A stretch of DNA of 64,000 nucleotides from Halalkalicoccus sp. CGA53 (GTDB taxonomy: Archaea; Halobacteriota; Halobacteria; Halobacteriales; Halalkalicoccaceae). Under the pieces are notes generated by a model. The model was not told the DNA's origin. It was given only the letters and a program-made list of their open reading frames with translations, and made no database searches. The stretch is taken from the NCBI RefSeq assembly GCF_036429475.1, contig NZ_CP144125.1, forward strand, positions 1,674,001 to 1,738,000. The letters are read 5' to 3'. Shown here piece by piece: positions 25,688 through 34,742 of this stretch; position 1 is the stretch's first letter, and every line of letters starts with the position of its first letter. The translations under genes and the position numbers were made by a program.

Positions 25688-26283
25688 ACGTTCCCTTGTG
25701 GGTCGCGGTGCGAAAACGCCTCTGATCCGGACCTACCCCGGGCACGCTCGCCGTGACGTGGATAGCTCGTCGAGTCCGTGGTCGTCGTCCTGTGCATCCG
25801 TGGACTCCACCCGATCCCCGGTCGGTCGGTCGGTCGGGCGTGACCGCTAACCAACAAAGAATTGATAGTAAAATACCTTCATATATTATCTAAAATACAT
25901 ATATAATCATTCTCCACAATTTCAACAATTAGGCGAGTAATAATGAAAATGAGTGGTATAGAGGAAGATTCTTTGGATTTCCTCGACGACCGTTAGTTTT
26001 ATAGGTATCAGGTGAGTTGACATTCACGCCCGTCAAGGGCACGCGACAGAGGGGAGGGGACAGGGATTGCCTCTGACAGCACCCGGTTCGGGTGGGATCC
26101 TTCCGACCCACCTCGTTCGATGCTAACGACCACCTGAGAAAACGTTCGCGACCGGACCAAACACCGAAACAGCGTGGTATCCACGGGTACCCGCTACGGC
26201 CAGAGAACACGCATGCCGTCTGTCGGTGACCGAAACCGCTCTTCGCCGAAACGATTTTGAACAGACTCACGGTACAAGAAGCG
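25688..26283. other. Gene-free interval with a sharp AT-rich island
   Basis: A (CGGT)4 run at 25819-25837 is followed abruptly by about 130 bp of very AT-rich DNA (25847-25975), unlike the high-G+C surroundings. Inside is a 17-codon frame MKMSGIEEDSLDFLDDR (25943-25996) of doubtful meaning, then a TATA element and a run of hairpins (25997-26112, listed separately). The remaining 170 bp to the next gene show nothing recognisable. Confidence 0.6.
26028..26112 (+). ncRNA. Candidate structured non-coding RNA
   Basis: A TTTTATAG TATA-like box at 25997-26004 is followed at the expected distance by three hairpins. These are GCCC-GTCAA-GGGC (26028-26040), CAGAGG/CCTCTG (26047-26052 with 26070-26075), and overlapping alternatives ACCCG-GTT-CGGGT (26081-26093) and GGTGGG/CCCACC (26091-26096 with 26107-26112). 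The last two compete for the same bases, as in a switch. No protein frame fits. It may instead be the decayed end of an IS200/IS605-type element. Confidence 0.35.
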
Positions 26284-26886
26284 ATGGCGGGCCTACTGCC
26301 CACCGACTCCGACGCGGAGCCGTCGGGCGAGCCGCGGGTGATCGGCATGGACAGCGCCGATGCGGGTGCGGTCCTCGACGCGCTCTCCTCGGAGACCACC
26401 CGGCGAGTCTACGTCGCCCTCCAGGAGGAGCCAGCCCCCGTCTCCGTCGTCGCCGATCGGACCGACCTCTCCCTGCAGAACGCCCGCTACCACGTCGGGA
26501 AGCTCCGCGAGGCGGGGCTGATCGAGGTCGTGGACACGATCTACTCGGAGAAGGGCCGCGAGATGGAGATGTTCGCCCCGGCGGACGCGCCGATGATCGT
26601 GGTCCTGGGCGACGAGCGGGAGAGGAACGTCCGCGACGCGCTCACGAGACTCCTCGGCGCGGTCGCGCTGCTCGGGTTCGTCAGCGCGTTGATCCAGCAG
26701 GTCGCGGCGGCGCTCGCGCCCGAACGGGAGGAGAGCGACGCGGTGGCGGTCGAGACCGCACCCGCGGAGCCGGGGGTCGGCGACCCCCTCCTCGACATCG
26801 CGCTCACCGATCCCGGGGTGCTGTTCTTCCTCGGGGGGCTCGCCGTCCTCCTCGCGGCGTTCGCGGTCTGGTGGACGAGAAGCTGA
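26284..26886 (+). CDS. Membrane-anchored ArsR-like transcriptional regulator
   Basis: A 200-residue protein with an N-terminal winged helix (AVLDALSSETTRRVYVALQE, then SVVADRTDLSLQNARYHVGK and LREAGLIEVVDTIYSEKGRE) and two C-terminal transmembrane helices (about residues 124-145 and 178-197) around an acidic loop. This membrane-tethered wHTH layout is frequent in Halobacteria; the signal sensed is unknown. The ATG at 26284 is preferred because the T-rich cgattttga (26252-26260) 28 bp upstream serves as TATA; an in-frame TTG at 26257 would overlap it. Confidence 0.82.
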   Translation: MAGLLPTDSDAEPSGEPRVIGMDSADAGAVLDALSSETTRRVYVALQEEPAPVSVVADRTDLSLQNARYHVGKLREAGLIEVVDTIYSEKGREMEMFAPADAPMIVVLGDERERNVRDALTRLLGAVALLGFVSALIQQVAAALAPEREESDAVAVETAPAEPGVGDPLLDIALTDPGVLFFLGGLAVLLAAFAVWWTRS

Positions 26887-26894
26887 GGGGGGAT

Positions 26895-28088
26895 TCAGAC
26901 GCCCTGGCCCATCAGGTGGCTGCGCAGCACGTCCGCGTCCTTGTTCGCCGTACCGGTGTTGAGGAGGACGACCGTGTCGTCCGGGCCGAACTCGCCTTCC
27001 TCGGCGAGCTTCCACGCCCCGCTCGCGGCCGCGGCGCAGGTCGCGCCCATCTCCAGGCCCTCGGCCTGCGCGACCGCGACGCCCGCTTCGAGGATCTCGT
27101 CGTCGGTCGTCGCGACCGCCCCGCCGTCGCTCTCGCGGAGCGCCTCCAGGATCATCGGGCTCGCACCCGGGTCGGGGATCTCGATCCCGCCACAGATCGT
27201 GTCCGGGTGCTCCCACGGCTCGTGGACGTCCCTGCCCTCTTCCCATGCCGCGACGACCGGGGCGCAGCCGGTCGCCTGTGCGGCGTACATGCTCGGGAGG
27301 TCGTCGGTGAAGCCGAGTTCCACCAACTCCTTCGCGGCCTTGTGCATACCCACGAGACCGACGCCGCCGCCGGTCGGGTAGACGACGGCGTCGGGCACCT
27401 CCCAGTCCATCTGTTCGAGCAGTTCGAGCGCCATCGTCTTCTTGCCCTCGTGACGGTACGGGGTGACGAACGTCGCGACCGGGTACCAGTCGTCGTTCTC
27501 CGAGAGCGCGTCGGCACACGCCGCGCCCGCGTCGCCGATTCGCCCGCCGACGACGGTGAGATCGCCACCGTGGACGTTCACCATCGCCTTCTGGTCGAAG
27601 CCCGCCCGCGAGGGCAAGAAGACGTGCGAGGCGAGACCCGCCCGCGCGGCGTACGCGGAGGCGGCCTGTCCGGCGTTTCCGGCAGAGGCGAGGGCGACGT
27701 CGCTCGCACCGTGCTGTACTGCCGCAGTGACCGCTGCCGACTGTCCCCGGTCCTTGAACGTCCCGGTGGGGTTGCGCCCCTCGTCCTTGAACAGAACACG
27801 AGCGACGCCGAGCTCCTCGGCGAGCTTCGGACAGTCGACGAGCGGGGTCGCCCCCTCGTCCATCGTGACGGCGGCCTCCCGCGGGAACGGGAGCAGTTCC
27901 TCGTAGCGCCACATCGAGTCGAACGGGCGTGCAGCGAGCTCTTCTTTGCTCAGCTCTATCGCGTCGTAGTCGTACTCCGGGTCGAGGATGCCGCCACACT
28001 CGGGACAACGGTGTGTGCCGACGTCCGGCTCGGCCACCTCGTCACACTCGATACACCGAAGCCCGACGAACGCGGGTGTCGTCTCCAT
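26895..28088 (-). CDS. thrC: Threonine synthase
   Basis: A 397-residue PLP enzyme converting O-phosphohomoserine to threonine. An N-terminal zinc ribbon (LRCIECDEVAEP, RCPECGGILDP) precedes the fold-type II core. The PLP lysine is in PTGTFKDRGQS (about residue 106), the phosphate-binding loop is PTGGGVGLVGMHKA, and SAGNAGQAASAYAARAG is the substrate/PLP loop. Archaea often have several paralogues, so a related PLP lyase function cannot be fully excluded. The ATG at 28088 starts METTPAFVGLRC, with a TATA-like cttaggt 25 bp upstream. Confidence 0.92.
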   Translation of the reverse strand: METTPAFVGLRCIECDEVAEPDVGTHRCPECGGILDPEYDYDAIELSKEELAARPFDSMWRYEELLPFPREAAVTMDEGATPLVDCPKLAEELGVARVLFKDEGRNPTGTFKDRGQSAAVTAAVQHGASDVALASAGNAGQAASAYAARAGLASHVFLPSRAGFDQKAMVNVHGGDLTVVGGRIGDAGAACADALSENDDWYPVATFVTPYRHEGKKTMALELLEQMDWEVPDAVVYPTGGGVGLVGMHKAAKELVELGFTDDLPSMYAAQATGCAPVVAAWEEGRDVHEPWEHPDTICGGIEIPDPGASPMILEALRESDGGAVATTDDEILEAGVAVAQAEGLEMGATCAAAASGAWKLAEEGEFGPDDTVVLLNTGTANKDADVLRSHLMGQGV

Positions 28089-28198
28089 ACTCGGGCGGTC
28101 GGCCGGCCCCACCTAAGTCCTGTTGTAACCGGCGACCGGCGTGAGTGAGGGCTCCCTCGAACAAACCAGTCATTACCGACGGCGGCGATGGTCCTCCG

Positions 28199-28909
28199 AT
28201 GAACATGGGGGAAACGAGGACCATCCGGGAGGAGACGAAGGTGATCGCGTTCGACGTGTGGGACACGCTGCTCGACCGGGAGGCGACGCTCGTCCCGGCG
28301 CTCGCGGCGCTGCTGGCGGACCACGACAGCGAGTACGACCCGGAGATCCTCCTGCGTCGGTACCTCGCGATGCACTTTCGCGACTCGATGATCGACTCGC
28401 TGATCCCCGGCCCCCACACCCCGTTCAAGGAGGTCAGCCGAAGGGCGCTCGGCTACCGGCTCGCGCAGCTGGGCCTGGACGTGCCCGACGAGGAGATCCG
28501 GTCGGTCGTAGCGCAGTGGAAACGGCTCCAGCCGTATCCCGACGTCGACGACCGGCTCGGCTCGCTTGCCGACGAGTACGTCCTCGTCGGGCTCTCGAAC
28601 GGCGACCCGGACATGCTGGAAGCCGTTCGACCGAACTTCGAGACGGAACTCGACGCGTTCGTCTCGGTCGCGGAGGCGGGCACGTACAAGCCGCATCCGG
28701 CACCGTACCGGCTCTGTTGCGAACGGTTCGACGTCGCTCCACACGAGGTGCTCTTCGCGAGTTCGCACACGTTCGACCTGGTCGGGGCGAAGGCGGTCGG
28801 GATGTGTGGGGCGTTTCTCAACCGACACGAGAACCCGTTCGGCGGGTGGATTCACCGGCCCGATCTGACCGTCGCCGACGTCGGTGAACTAGTCGATCTG
28901 CTCGAGTGA
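28199..28909 (+). CDS. HAD-superfamily hydrolase, haloacid dehalogenase type II-like
   Basis: A 236-residue protein with all four HAD motifs: I, IAFDVWDTLLD; II, VGLSNGDPDML; III, TYKPHPAPYRL; IV, FASSHTFDLVGAKAVGM. The VWDTLLD and SSHTFDLVGAKA blocks are those of (S)-2-haloacid dehalogenases, although in archaea the true substrate may be a phosphate ester. The start is ATG 28199 or 28205; the GTG at 28145 would add 18 poorly conserved residues. Confidence 0.85.
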   Translation: MNMGETRTIREETKVIAFDVWDTLLDREATLVPALAALLADHDSEYDPEILLRRYLAMHFRDSMIDSLIPGPHTPFKEVSRRALGYRLAQLGLDVPDEEIRSVVAQWKRLQPYPDVDDRLGSLADEYVLVGLSNGDPDMLEAVRPNFETELDAFVSVAEAGTYKPHPAPYRLCCERFDVAPHEVLFASSHTFDLVGAKAVGMCGAFLNRHENPFGGWIHRPDLTVADVGELVDLLE

Positions 28910-29010
28910 TCTATATGGTTCGTTTCGCGACGCTCGAATCCCGCTCTCGAGGGGAGGGTCACGAGTGCGCCCCGTGGCCATTTTTGTAGCCCGCCGACGA
29001 AACGGGCACA

Positions 29011-30306
29011 ATGACAGCGAGGGTCGTCGTCGTGGGCGGTGGGCTGGCCGGACTCGTCTGTGCCCGCCGACTCGCAGAGCGCGGGATCGACGTGACGGTG
29101 TACGAACGCGAGGCGGAGGTCGGCGGCCGGGTCCGATCGCGGGAGGTCGAGGGCTTCACCCTCGACCGGGGCTTTCAGGTGCTCTTCACCGCGTATCCGA
29201 CGGCGAGTCGCGAACTCGACTACGAGGCGCTCGATCTCAGGATGTTCACTCCGGGCGCGTGTCTCGCTCGGCCTGGCGAGCGCTCGATCCTTTCGGACCC
29301 GCTCCGGGACCTCGGCGCGCTCGTCCAGTCGGCGCTCAACCGCGAGGTAGGTATGAAGGACAAACTCGGGACGCTCTCGCTGCGCAACGACCTCCAGGAG
29401 AAGAACCTCTCGCGGATATTCGACGGCGAGGACCGCTCGATCGAGGAGTACCTGACCGAGCGCGGCTTCTCGCGGAAGTTCCTCTCTAACTTCGTCGCGC
29501 CCTTCTACGGCGGGATCACACTCGACCGCACCCTCGGGACCTCCGCGTCGGTCTTCGAGTACACGTTCGCGATGCTCTCTGCCGGCGAGATCGCAGTCCC
29601 CGCCGCGGGGATGGGCGCGATCCCGGACCAGCTCGCGGCCCGAGCGCGCGAGGCGGGCGCGACGATCGAACTCGACAGGGAGGTGACGGCGGTCGATCCC
29701 GACGGGCCGAGCGTCACGATCGGAACCGAGACGGTCGAGGCGGAGGCGGTCGTCGTCGCGACGAACCCGAAGGCGGCGAGGGACCTGACGGGGGTCGCGG
29801 CGATCCCGACCGAGGGACGATCCTGCGCCACCCAGTGGTACAAGCTCCCCGGCGAGGTGCCGTTCGACGCCGGAAAGCGGCTGATCCTCAACTGCGAGGA
29901 CGACCGGCCGAACCAGGTCGTCCCGCACAGCACGGTCGCCCCGGAGTACTCGGTCCCCGGGATGACGCTCCTGAGCGCGACGTTCCTCGGCGAGCAGTCG
30001 AAGAGCGACGTCGAACTCGCGGCCGAGACCCGCGAGGCGCTCTCGTCGTGGTACCCCGAGCGCTCGTTCACGACGCTCTCGATCCTCGCGACCGACAGGA
30101 TCGGCTTCGCGCAGTTCGCCCAGCCGCCTGGTTTCTACGCCACGCTGCCCGACGTCCGGTCGCCCGAGGGGCCGGTCTACCTCGCCGGCGACTACACCCA
30201 GTGGTCCTCGATCGAGGGCGCGATGGAGAGCGGCGTGCTCGCGGCCCGTGCGGTCAGGGACGACCTACCGGTCGAGACGCCTGCGGAGGCGGACCTGACG
30301 ACGTAG
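29011..30306 (+). CDS. FAD-dependent amine oxidase/phytoene desaturase-like oxidoreductase
   Basis: A 431-residue flavoprotein. The N-terminal FAD dinucleotide-binding motif is VVVVGGGLAGLVCARRLAER, followed by YEREAEVGGRVRSREVEGFT and LDRGFQVLFTAYP. The C-terminal FAD signature is PVYLAGDYTQWSSIEGAMES. The fold is that of amine oxidases, protoporphyrinogen oxidase and carotenoid desaturases; the substrate is unknown. A TATA-like catttttgtag lies at 28979-28989, 25-30 bp upstream of the ATG. Confidence 0.9.
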   Translation: MTARVVVVGGGLAGLVCARRLAERGIDVTVYEREAEVGGRVRSREVEGFTLDRGFQVLFTAYPTASRELDYEALDLRMFTPGACLARPGERSILSDPLRDLGALVQSALNREVGMKDKLGTLSLRNDLQEKNLSRIFDGEDRSIEEYLTERGFSRKFLSNFVAPFYGGITLDRTLGTSASVFEYTFAMLSAGEIAVPAAGMGAIPDQLAARAREAGATIELDREVTAVDPDGPSVTIGTETVEAEAVVVATNPKAARDLTGVAAIPTEGRSCATQWYKLPGEVPFDAGKRLILNCEDDRPNQVVPHSTVAPEYSVPGMTLLSATFLGEQSKSDVELAAETREALSSWYPERSFTTLSILATDRIGFAQFAQPPGFYATLPDVRSPEGPVYLAGDYTQWSSIEGAMESGVLAARAVRDDLPVETPAEADLTT

Positions 30307-30355
30307 GTGTCAGCGACGTGGTCGTCGGCGACGCCAGGACGGGGGTCGTCGCCGT

Positions 30356-30514
30356 TCACTCGGTCGTCGCCGACCGTTGCGGGTAGAGGAGGTCACGGAG
30401 CCTCTCGGAGTAGGCGCCGATGCCGATCCCCGCGAGGAACGTGAGGATGCTCGGAACGAGTACCCAGGCGAGGTTCGGATGCTCCGTGCCAGCGTGAAGT
30501 ACGATTTCGATCAT
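30356..30514 (-). CDS. 52-residue membrane microprotein
   Basis: The minus-strand frame starts at ATG 30514 and reads MIEIVLHAGTEHPNLAWVLV then PSILTFLAGIGIGAYSERLR, ending DLLYPQRSATTE. There is one, possibly two, hydrophobic helices (residues 15-35) followed by a basic YSERLR boundary and a short tail. G/C-ending codons and amphipathic layout support a real gene. I recall similar small halobacterial membrane proteins but cannot name the family. It converges with the FAD oxidoreductase gene (stops 50 bp apart). Confidence 0.65.
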   Translation of the reverse strand: MIEIVLHAGTEHPNLAWVLVPSILTFLAGIGIGAYSERLRDLLYPQRSATTE

Positions 30515-30638
30515 ACGCGGCTACCATCGCCCGACGGGGCTACATAGGTGTCGGTCTCGGAAACTCTCGCCCGCGGCTCCGTCCCGTACTGGCAATCAGT
30601 CACCCCTGCAGGGTCGCGATGGCGACCTCCGATACCCC

Positions 30639-31394
30639 TCAGAGGAGACGGCGAAGCCGCGAGAGCGGCGGAAACGCGAGCGTCTCGTCGCCCTCCTCGT
30701 CGCGGACGATCGGACGGTAGGTGCCCGGATCGGCGAGCAGCGGCGAGAGGAACGACGTGGACCGAGAGACGTCGACACCGCGGGTCAGCCGGTTGAACGC
30801 CGGGAGGACGAGCGCCCGTCCTTCCCCACCCGATCGAGGGCCGAGGAGGTAACAGGGCCGTTTCCGACCCTCGATCCGGATTGCCGGGTGGTCGTGGCCC
30901 AGCACCGTGAGCGGGGCGTCCGCCTCCATCTTCCTGTGCCCGTGACAGATCGCCACCTCACCGATGCGGTAGCACTCCGGGCTCTCCCCGTCGAAGACCG
31001 CCCCCAGCATCGCGTCGTGGTTCCCGGGGGTGACGACCGAGGTCGCTCCCGCACGGTCGATCAGCGAGAGGATGTCTGTGACCGACTCGCGGACCTCCTC
31101 GGGGACCGTCCCGTAGCTGTGGAGCAGGTCACCGGCGAGGACGACTCGCTCGGGCGAGAACCGGTCGAGCAACCCGTCGAGGCGGTCGTGGAGGTCGTCG
31201 TGCTCGCCGAGCGGGAGCGAGAGTGCGCTTGCACGGTCGCGGCCGACGTGGAGGTCGGCGAGGACGAGCGTGCGCTCCTCGCCCAGGTAGATCGCCCGGT
31301 CGCGGAACTCGGCACCCTCCAGCACGGTCGGGGCTTCGCCCGCCCCGGCATCAACCTGCCGACCGCGCCCGACATCGTTCCGGGACCTGGGCAC
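30639..31394 (-). CDS. Calcineurin-like metallophosphoesterase
   Basis: A 251-residue phosphoesterase with all dinuclear metal motifs: LADLHVGRD, LAGDLLHS, TPGNHDAM, ICHGHRK and VLGHDHPAI. The compact form with a helicase-adjacent motif set resembles archaeal YfcE/ligase-associated phosphoesterases. The start is uncertain: a GTG at 31394 gives the length stated, but a GTG at 31325 (VLEGAEFRDRAIYLG) is more consistent with conserved content. It is divergent from the DUF7839-like regulator and shares a 30-bp promoter region. Confidence 0.85.
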   Translation of the reverse strand: MPRSRNDVGRGRQVDAGAGEAPTVLEGAEFRDRAIYLGEERTLVLADLHVGRDRASALSLPLGEHDDLHDRLDGLLDRFSPERVVLAGDLLHSYGTVPEEVRESVTDILSLIDRAGATSVVTPGNHDAMLGAVFDGESPECYRIGEVAICHGHRKMEADAPLTVLGHDHPAIRIEGRKRPCYLLGPRSGGEGRALVLPAFNRLTRGVDVSRSTSFLSPLLADPGTYRPIVRDEEGDETLAFPPLSRLRRLL

Positions 31395-31424
31395 GTTTTT
31401 GTGTCCCCCCGACCGATACCGGGT

Positions 31425-32219
31425 ATGGTCGACGTCCTCGACACGAAGCGGTCGGCGACGCGCTTTCGCATCCTCGTCGAGATCGCCGAACGCCAGCCGG
31501 CGGTGAGCCAGGGCGAGATCGCGGAGGCCGTCGGCGTCACCAGCCAGGCGGTCAGCGAGTACATCCGCGACCTCGTGGCCGAGGGCTACGTCGAGAAGGA
31601 AGGGCGCTCACGGTACAGAGTGACGAAGGAGGGCGTCGACTGGCTGTTTCGCGCGGCCACCGAGGTGCGCCGGTTCGCCGAACACGTCACCGACGACGTC
31701 CTCGGGAGCGTCGGCGAGGACGCCGCCATCGCCACGGGGTCGATCACGGAGGGCGAGACGGTGACGCTCACGCTCTCTTCGGGGCTGCTCCACGCGACGC
31801 CGGGCGACGGTGGGCCCGCGACGGGCGTCGCGACGACCGACGCGGAGGAGGGCAGCGAGGTCGGCGTCACCGGCTTCGAGGGGGTGATCGACCTCGACCC
31901 GGGGCGGGCGACCGTCATCCAGGTCCCCGCGATCCGCTCGGGGGGGAGCGCCGCGGTCGATGCGGAGGCGCTCTCGGAGCAGTGCGAGCGGGCGGACCTC
32001 GTCGTCGCGTCGGGTGTCGAGGCGGTCGTCGCCTGCTCGCGGGCGGACGTCGACCCGCGGACGACGTTCGGCGCGGGTGCGGTCTCCGCCGACGCGGCCG
32101 AGCGAGGGCTCCGGGTCGTGGTCGTCGCGACGGCCGACACGGCCGGCCGGGTGACCGACGCCCTTCGGGACTCGGGCGTGGACTACGAGGTCGCCGAGGC
32201 GGCCCGAGCGGAGGCGTGA
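31425..32219 (+). CDS. Halobacterial MarR/TrmB-like transcriptional regulator (DUF7839-like)
   Basis: A 264-residue protein: winged helix at the N-terminus (RSATRFRILVEIAERQPAVS, then GEIAEAVGVTSQAVSEYIRD and GYVEKEGRSRYRVTKEGVDW), followed by a large ligand-binding-like domain rich in Val/Ala (GRATVIQVPAIRSGG, RADLVVASGVEAVVACSRAD). cgttttt at 31394-31400 is a TATA-like element 28 bp upstream. The C-terminus overlaps the convergent J-domain gene by 37 bp. The regulated pathway is not evident. Confidence 0.82.
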   Translation: MVDVLDTKRSATRFRILVEIAERQPAVSQGEIAEAVGVTSQAVSEYIRDLVAEGYVEKEGRSRYRVTKEGVDWLFRAATEVRRFAEHVTDDVLGSVGEDAAIATGSITEGETVTLTLSSGLLHATPGDGGPATGVATTDAEEGSEVGVTGFEGVIDLDPGRATVIQVPAIRSGGSAAVDAEALSEQCERADLVVASGVEAVVACSRADVDPRTTFGAGAVSADAAERGLRVVVVATADTAGRVTDALRDSGVDYEVAEAARAEA

Positions 32220-32809
32220 TCGGAGGCGATCTCGTAGGCCTCGCGCACCCGATCGAACGTCTCGCGGTCGCCGCCGTGGTCCGGATGGACGTGTTTGATC
32301 CGTTCGCGATAGGCACGCCTGACTTCCCCCGCGTCCGCGTCGGTCGGAAGCCCGAGGAAGGCGTAGGCTGCCCTGATCGTCTCTGCTTCCTCGGCGCTCC
32401 CCTCGACGCCGAACTCGAACTCCGGTACCTCGAACGGGAGGCGGGCGCCGAGGTGGACCCCTCGCATCTCGTGTTCGACGAGGATCGTGTCCGTCTCGGT
32501 CTCGCCGACGGTGAAGTAGGTCCGCACGTCGAACGTGATCGCGACGTCCCGTTCGGGGAGGTAGAACTCGACGACCCGCCCGCCGATCTCACTGTCCTCG
32601 ACGAACCGTTCCCCGATCGCCTCCAGGTAGGTGCGGATCTCCCGGCGCTTCCGATCGTCACCGGTCCGTCGCGGTCCGGCCGAGGGTGTGTCGGGGTACA
32701 GCCGCGTCCCGACGTAGAACACCCCGGCGATGAGGACGGTGAGACAGAGTCCGGCGAGGACGCCGGCGATGAACCACCAGGGGAGCCACGCGATCAGGTC
32801 CGAGAGCAC
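32183..32809 (-). CDS. Membrane-anchored J-domain (DnaJ-like) protein
   Basis: A 208-residue protein with an N-terminal transmembrane helix (WFIAGVLAGLCLTVLIAGVF, residues 12-31), a middle beta-rich domain (RTYFTVGETETDTILVEHEM), and a C-terminal J domain (about residues 145-205) with AYAFLGLPTDADAGEVRRAY and the HPD motif in HVHPDHGG. J domains stimulate Hsp70/DnaK ATPase, so this probably recruits DnaK to the membrane. C-terminal placement of the J domain is opposite to canonical DnaJ. Confidence 0.85.
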   Translation of the reverse strand: MLSDLIAWLPWWFIAGVLAGLCLTVLIAGVFYVGTRLYPDTPSAGPRRTGDDRKRREIRTYLEAIGERFVEDSEIGGRVVEFYLPERDVAITFDVRTYFTVGETETDTILVEHEMRGVHLGARLPFEVPEFEFGVEGSAEEAETIRAAYAFLGLPTDADAGEVRRAYRERIKHVHPDHGGDRETFDRVREAYEIASDHASARAASATS

Positions 32810-32849
32810 GGAATCCCGTAGGGCTCTCGGGTCAAAGAACCTTCGCAGA

Positions 32850-34742
32850 TCAGTTCCCCCGACGATCGATCTCGTCGGTCTGGACCCCCCAGAGCGTCGC
32901 GTAGAGCCCGTCTCGCTCCAGCAGTTCGTCGTGCGTGCCGCGCTCGACGATCTCTCCGTCCTCGACGACGAGGATCGTGTCGGCCTCTTTCACCGTCGAG
33001 AGGCGGTGGGCGACCGCGAGCGTCGTTCGGCCCGCAGAGAGCCGGTCGAGGCTCCGCTGGATCGCGAGTTCCGTCTCCGTGTCGACGGCCGAGGTCGCCT
33101 CGTCGAGCACGAGGATCGCCGGATCCTGCACGACCGTCCGGGCGAGCGAGAGCCGCTGGCGCTGGCCGCCCGAGAGCTTCACGCCGCGTTCACCGATCCG
33201 GGTGTCGTAACCCCTGGGGAGGTCGCGGATGAACCCGTCGGCCTCGGCCGCCTCGGCGGCCGCCCGGACCTCCGCGTCCGTCACGTCGAACTCCCCGTAC
33301 CGGATGTTCTCCCCGACCGTCCCGTCGAAGAGGAACGTGTCCTGACCGACGTAGCCGATGGCCCCTCGAAGGCTCGCGGTCGTCAGCTCGCGGACGTCGC
33401 GGTCGTCGACGCGGATCTCCCCCTCCGTGACCTCGTAGAGTCGCAGGAGCAGCTTCAGGATCGTCGACTTCCCCGCGCCGGTCGGCCCGACGATGGCGAC
33501 GGTCTCGCCCGGATCGGCGGTAAAGGAGACGTCTCTCAACACCACCTCGCCACCCTCGCGCCGTTCGGCGGCGGCCAGCGCGGTCTCCGGGTAGGAAAAG
33601 GAGACGTCGCGGTACTCGACGCGACCCTCCGGGTTTCGGAGGTCGGTCGCGTCGTCGGCGTCGGTGATCCAGACCGGAACGTCCATCAGCCCGAAGACGC
33701 GCTCGGAGGAGGCCTTCGCGTTCTCGTACTGGTCGACGATGTTCGAGACCTCCGCGAGCGGCGTGACGATGCGCTGGCTCATGAACAGGAACGTGACGAA
33801 CGCGCCGACGGAGAGGTCGCCCGAAAAGGGCCCCGGCGGGCCGTCGAAGATCCAGATCCCGCCGACGACGAACGTCGCGGCGAACGACAGCCCCGCGAGC
33901 AGCTCCATCCCCGGTCTGTAGACGTAGTTGAGCTTGAGCATCGACATCGTCTGCCGGAAGTACTCGAGCGAGGCGTGGGTGACCCGCTCGACCTCGTAGG
34001 ACTCGGTACCGGAGGTCTTCACGAGCTCGACGCCGCTCAGGCTGTTCTCGAGTCTCGTGTTCAGGTGGCCGATGCTCGCGCGCTGTTCGACGTAGATCGG
34101 CTCGACCCGGCGCATGAACCAGAGGGTGAGCAGCATCATCGCGGGCACCGCGACGAGGGTGACGAGCGCGAGCTGGGCGTTCAGGTAGAACAGCACTGCG
34201 GCGATGCCGAGGACCATCACGCCGAGACGGGCGGTGTTCTGGAGCGCGTCGTCGAGGAACACCTCGAGGTTCGAGGCGTCGTTGTTGAGCACGCTCATCA
34301 CCTCGCCGGTCTGCTTGTCGTCGAAGAAGGGCATGTCGAGCTCCTGCATCCGGGCGAAGCTGTCGGTGCGAACGGCGTGCATCACGCGGTGGGCGAAGTT
34401 GTTCGCCGCGACGCCGTAGACCCAGGTGAAGACGCCGGTCGTGAGGAAGGCGCCGACGATCAGCGCGACCGAGAACCAGAACTGGCCCTCGGCGGTGACC
34501 GGGAGCCAGGCGTCGGGGACGATCGGGAGCGTGTAGGGCTGTTGGTCGACGAAGACGGCGTCGATCGCCACGCCGAGAATCAGCGGCGGGGCGAGGCTGG
34601 CGAGGCGTGCGATCACGTTCGCGGCCATCCCGAGCGCGAACCAGTGGATCTCGTCGGTACCGTACGCCTGAAAGAGCCGGGCCAGCGGGCGATCGACCCG
34701 CTCCCTGTAGACGTCGAAGACGTTCTCCTCGCGGGCGACCAT
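32850..34742 (-). CDS. ABC-type exporter (fused transmembrane and ATPase domains)
   Basis: A 630-residue half-transporter. The N-terminal six-helix ABC transmembrane type-1 domain (about 45-345) includes QELDMPFFDDKQTGEVMSVL-type coupling elements. The ATPase domain follows with Walker A GPTGAGKST, Q-loop in YVGQDTFLFDGTV, signature LSGGQRQRLSLAR, Walker B ILVLDEATS and the H-loop in LAVAHRLSTV. It resembles MsbA/LmrA-type lipid or drug exporters and would work as a homodimer. The substrate is unknown. It is divergent from a small flavoprotein gene. Confidence 0.93.
   Translation of the reverse strand: MVAREENVFDVYRERVDRPLARLFQAYGTDEIHWFALGMAANVIARLASLAPPLILGVAIDAVFVDQQPYTLPIVPDAWLPVTAEGQFWFSVALIVGAFLTTGVFTWVYGVAANNFAHRVMHAVRTDSFARMQELDMPFFDDKQTGEVMSVLNNDASNLEVFLDDALQNTARLGVMVLGIAAVLFYLNAQLALVTLVAVPAMMLLTLWFMRRVEPIYVEQRASIGHLNTRLENSLSGVELVKTSGTESYEVERVTHASLEYFRQTMSMLKLNYVYRPGMELLAGLSFAATFVVGGIWIFDGPPGPFSGDLSVGAFVTFLFMSQRIVTPLAEVSNIVDQYENAKASSERVFGLMDVPVWITDADDATDLRNPEGRVEYRDVSFSYPETALAAAERREGGEVVLRDVSFTADPGETVAIVGPTGAGKSTILKLLLRLYEVTEGEIRVDDRDVRELTTASLRGAIGYVGQDTFLFDGTVGENIRYGEFDVTDAEVRAAAEAAEADGFIRDLPRGYDTRIGERGVKLSGGQRQRLSLARTVVQDPAILVLDEATSAVDTETELAIQRSLDRLSAGRTTLAVAHRLSTVKEADTILVVEDGEIVERGTHDELLERDGLYATLWGVQTDEIDRRGN

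Noticed and set aside
25819-25837. (CGGT)4 run considered as a CRISPR or tandem repeat locus
   Set aside because: Only four short units without spacers; a minor simple repeat. No CRISPR array was seen anywhere in the window.
25847-25975. AT-rich island considered as a replication origin
   Set aside because: No Orc1/Cdc6 gene and no repeated origin-recognition boxes are present nearby.
25943-25996. 17-codon frame MKMSGIEEDSLDFLDDR
   Set aside because: Too short, no clear ribosome-binding site or leaderless promoter, so listed only as a note within the gap.
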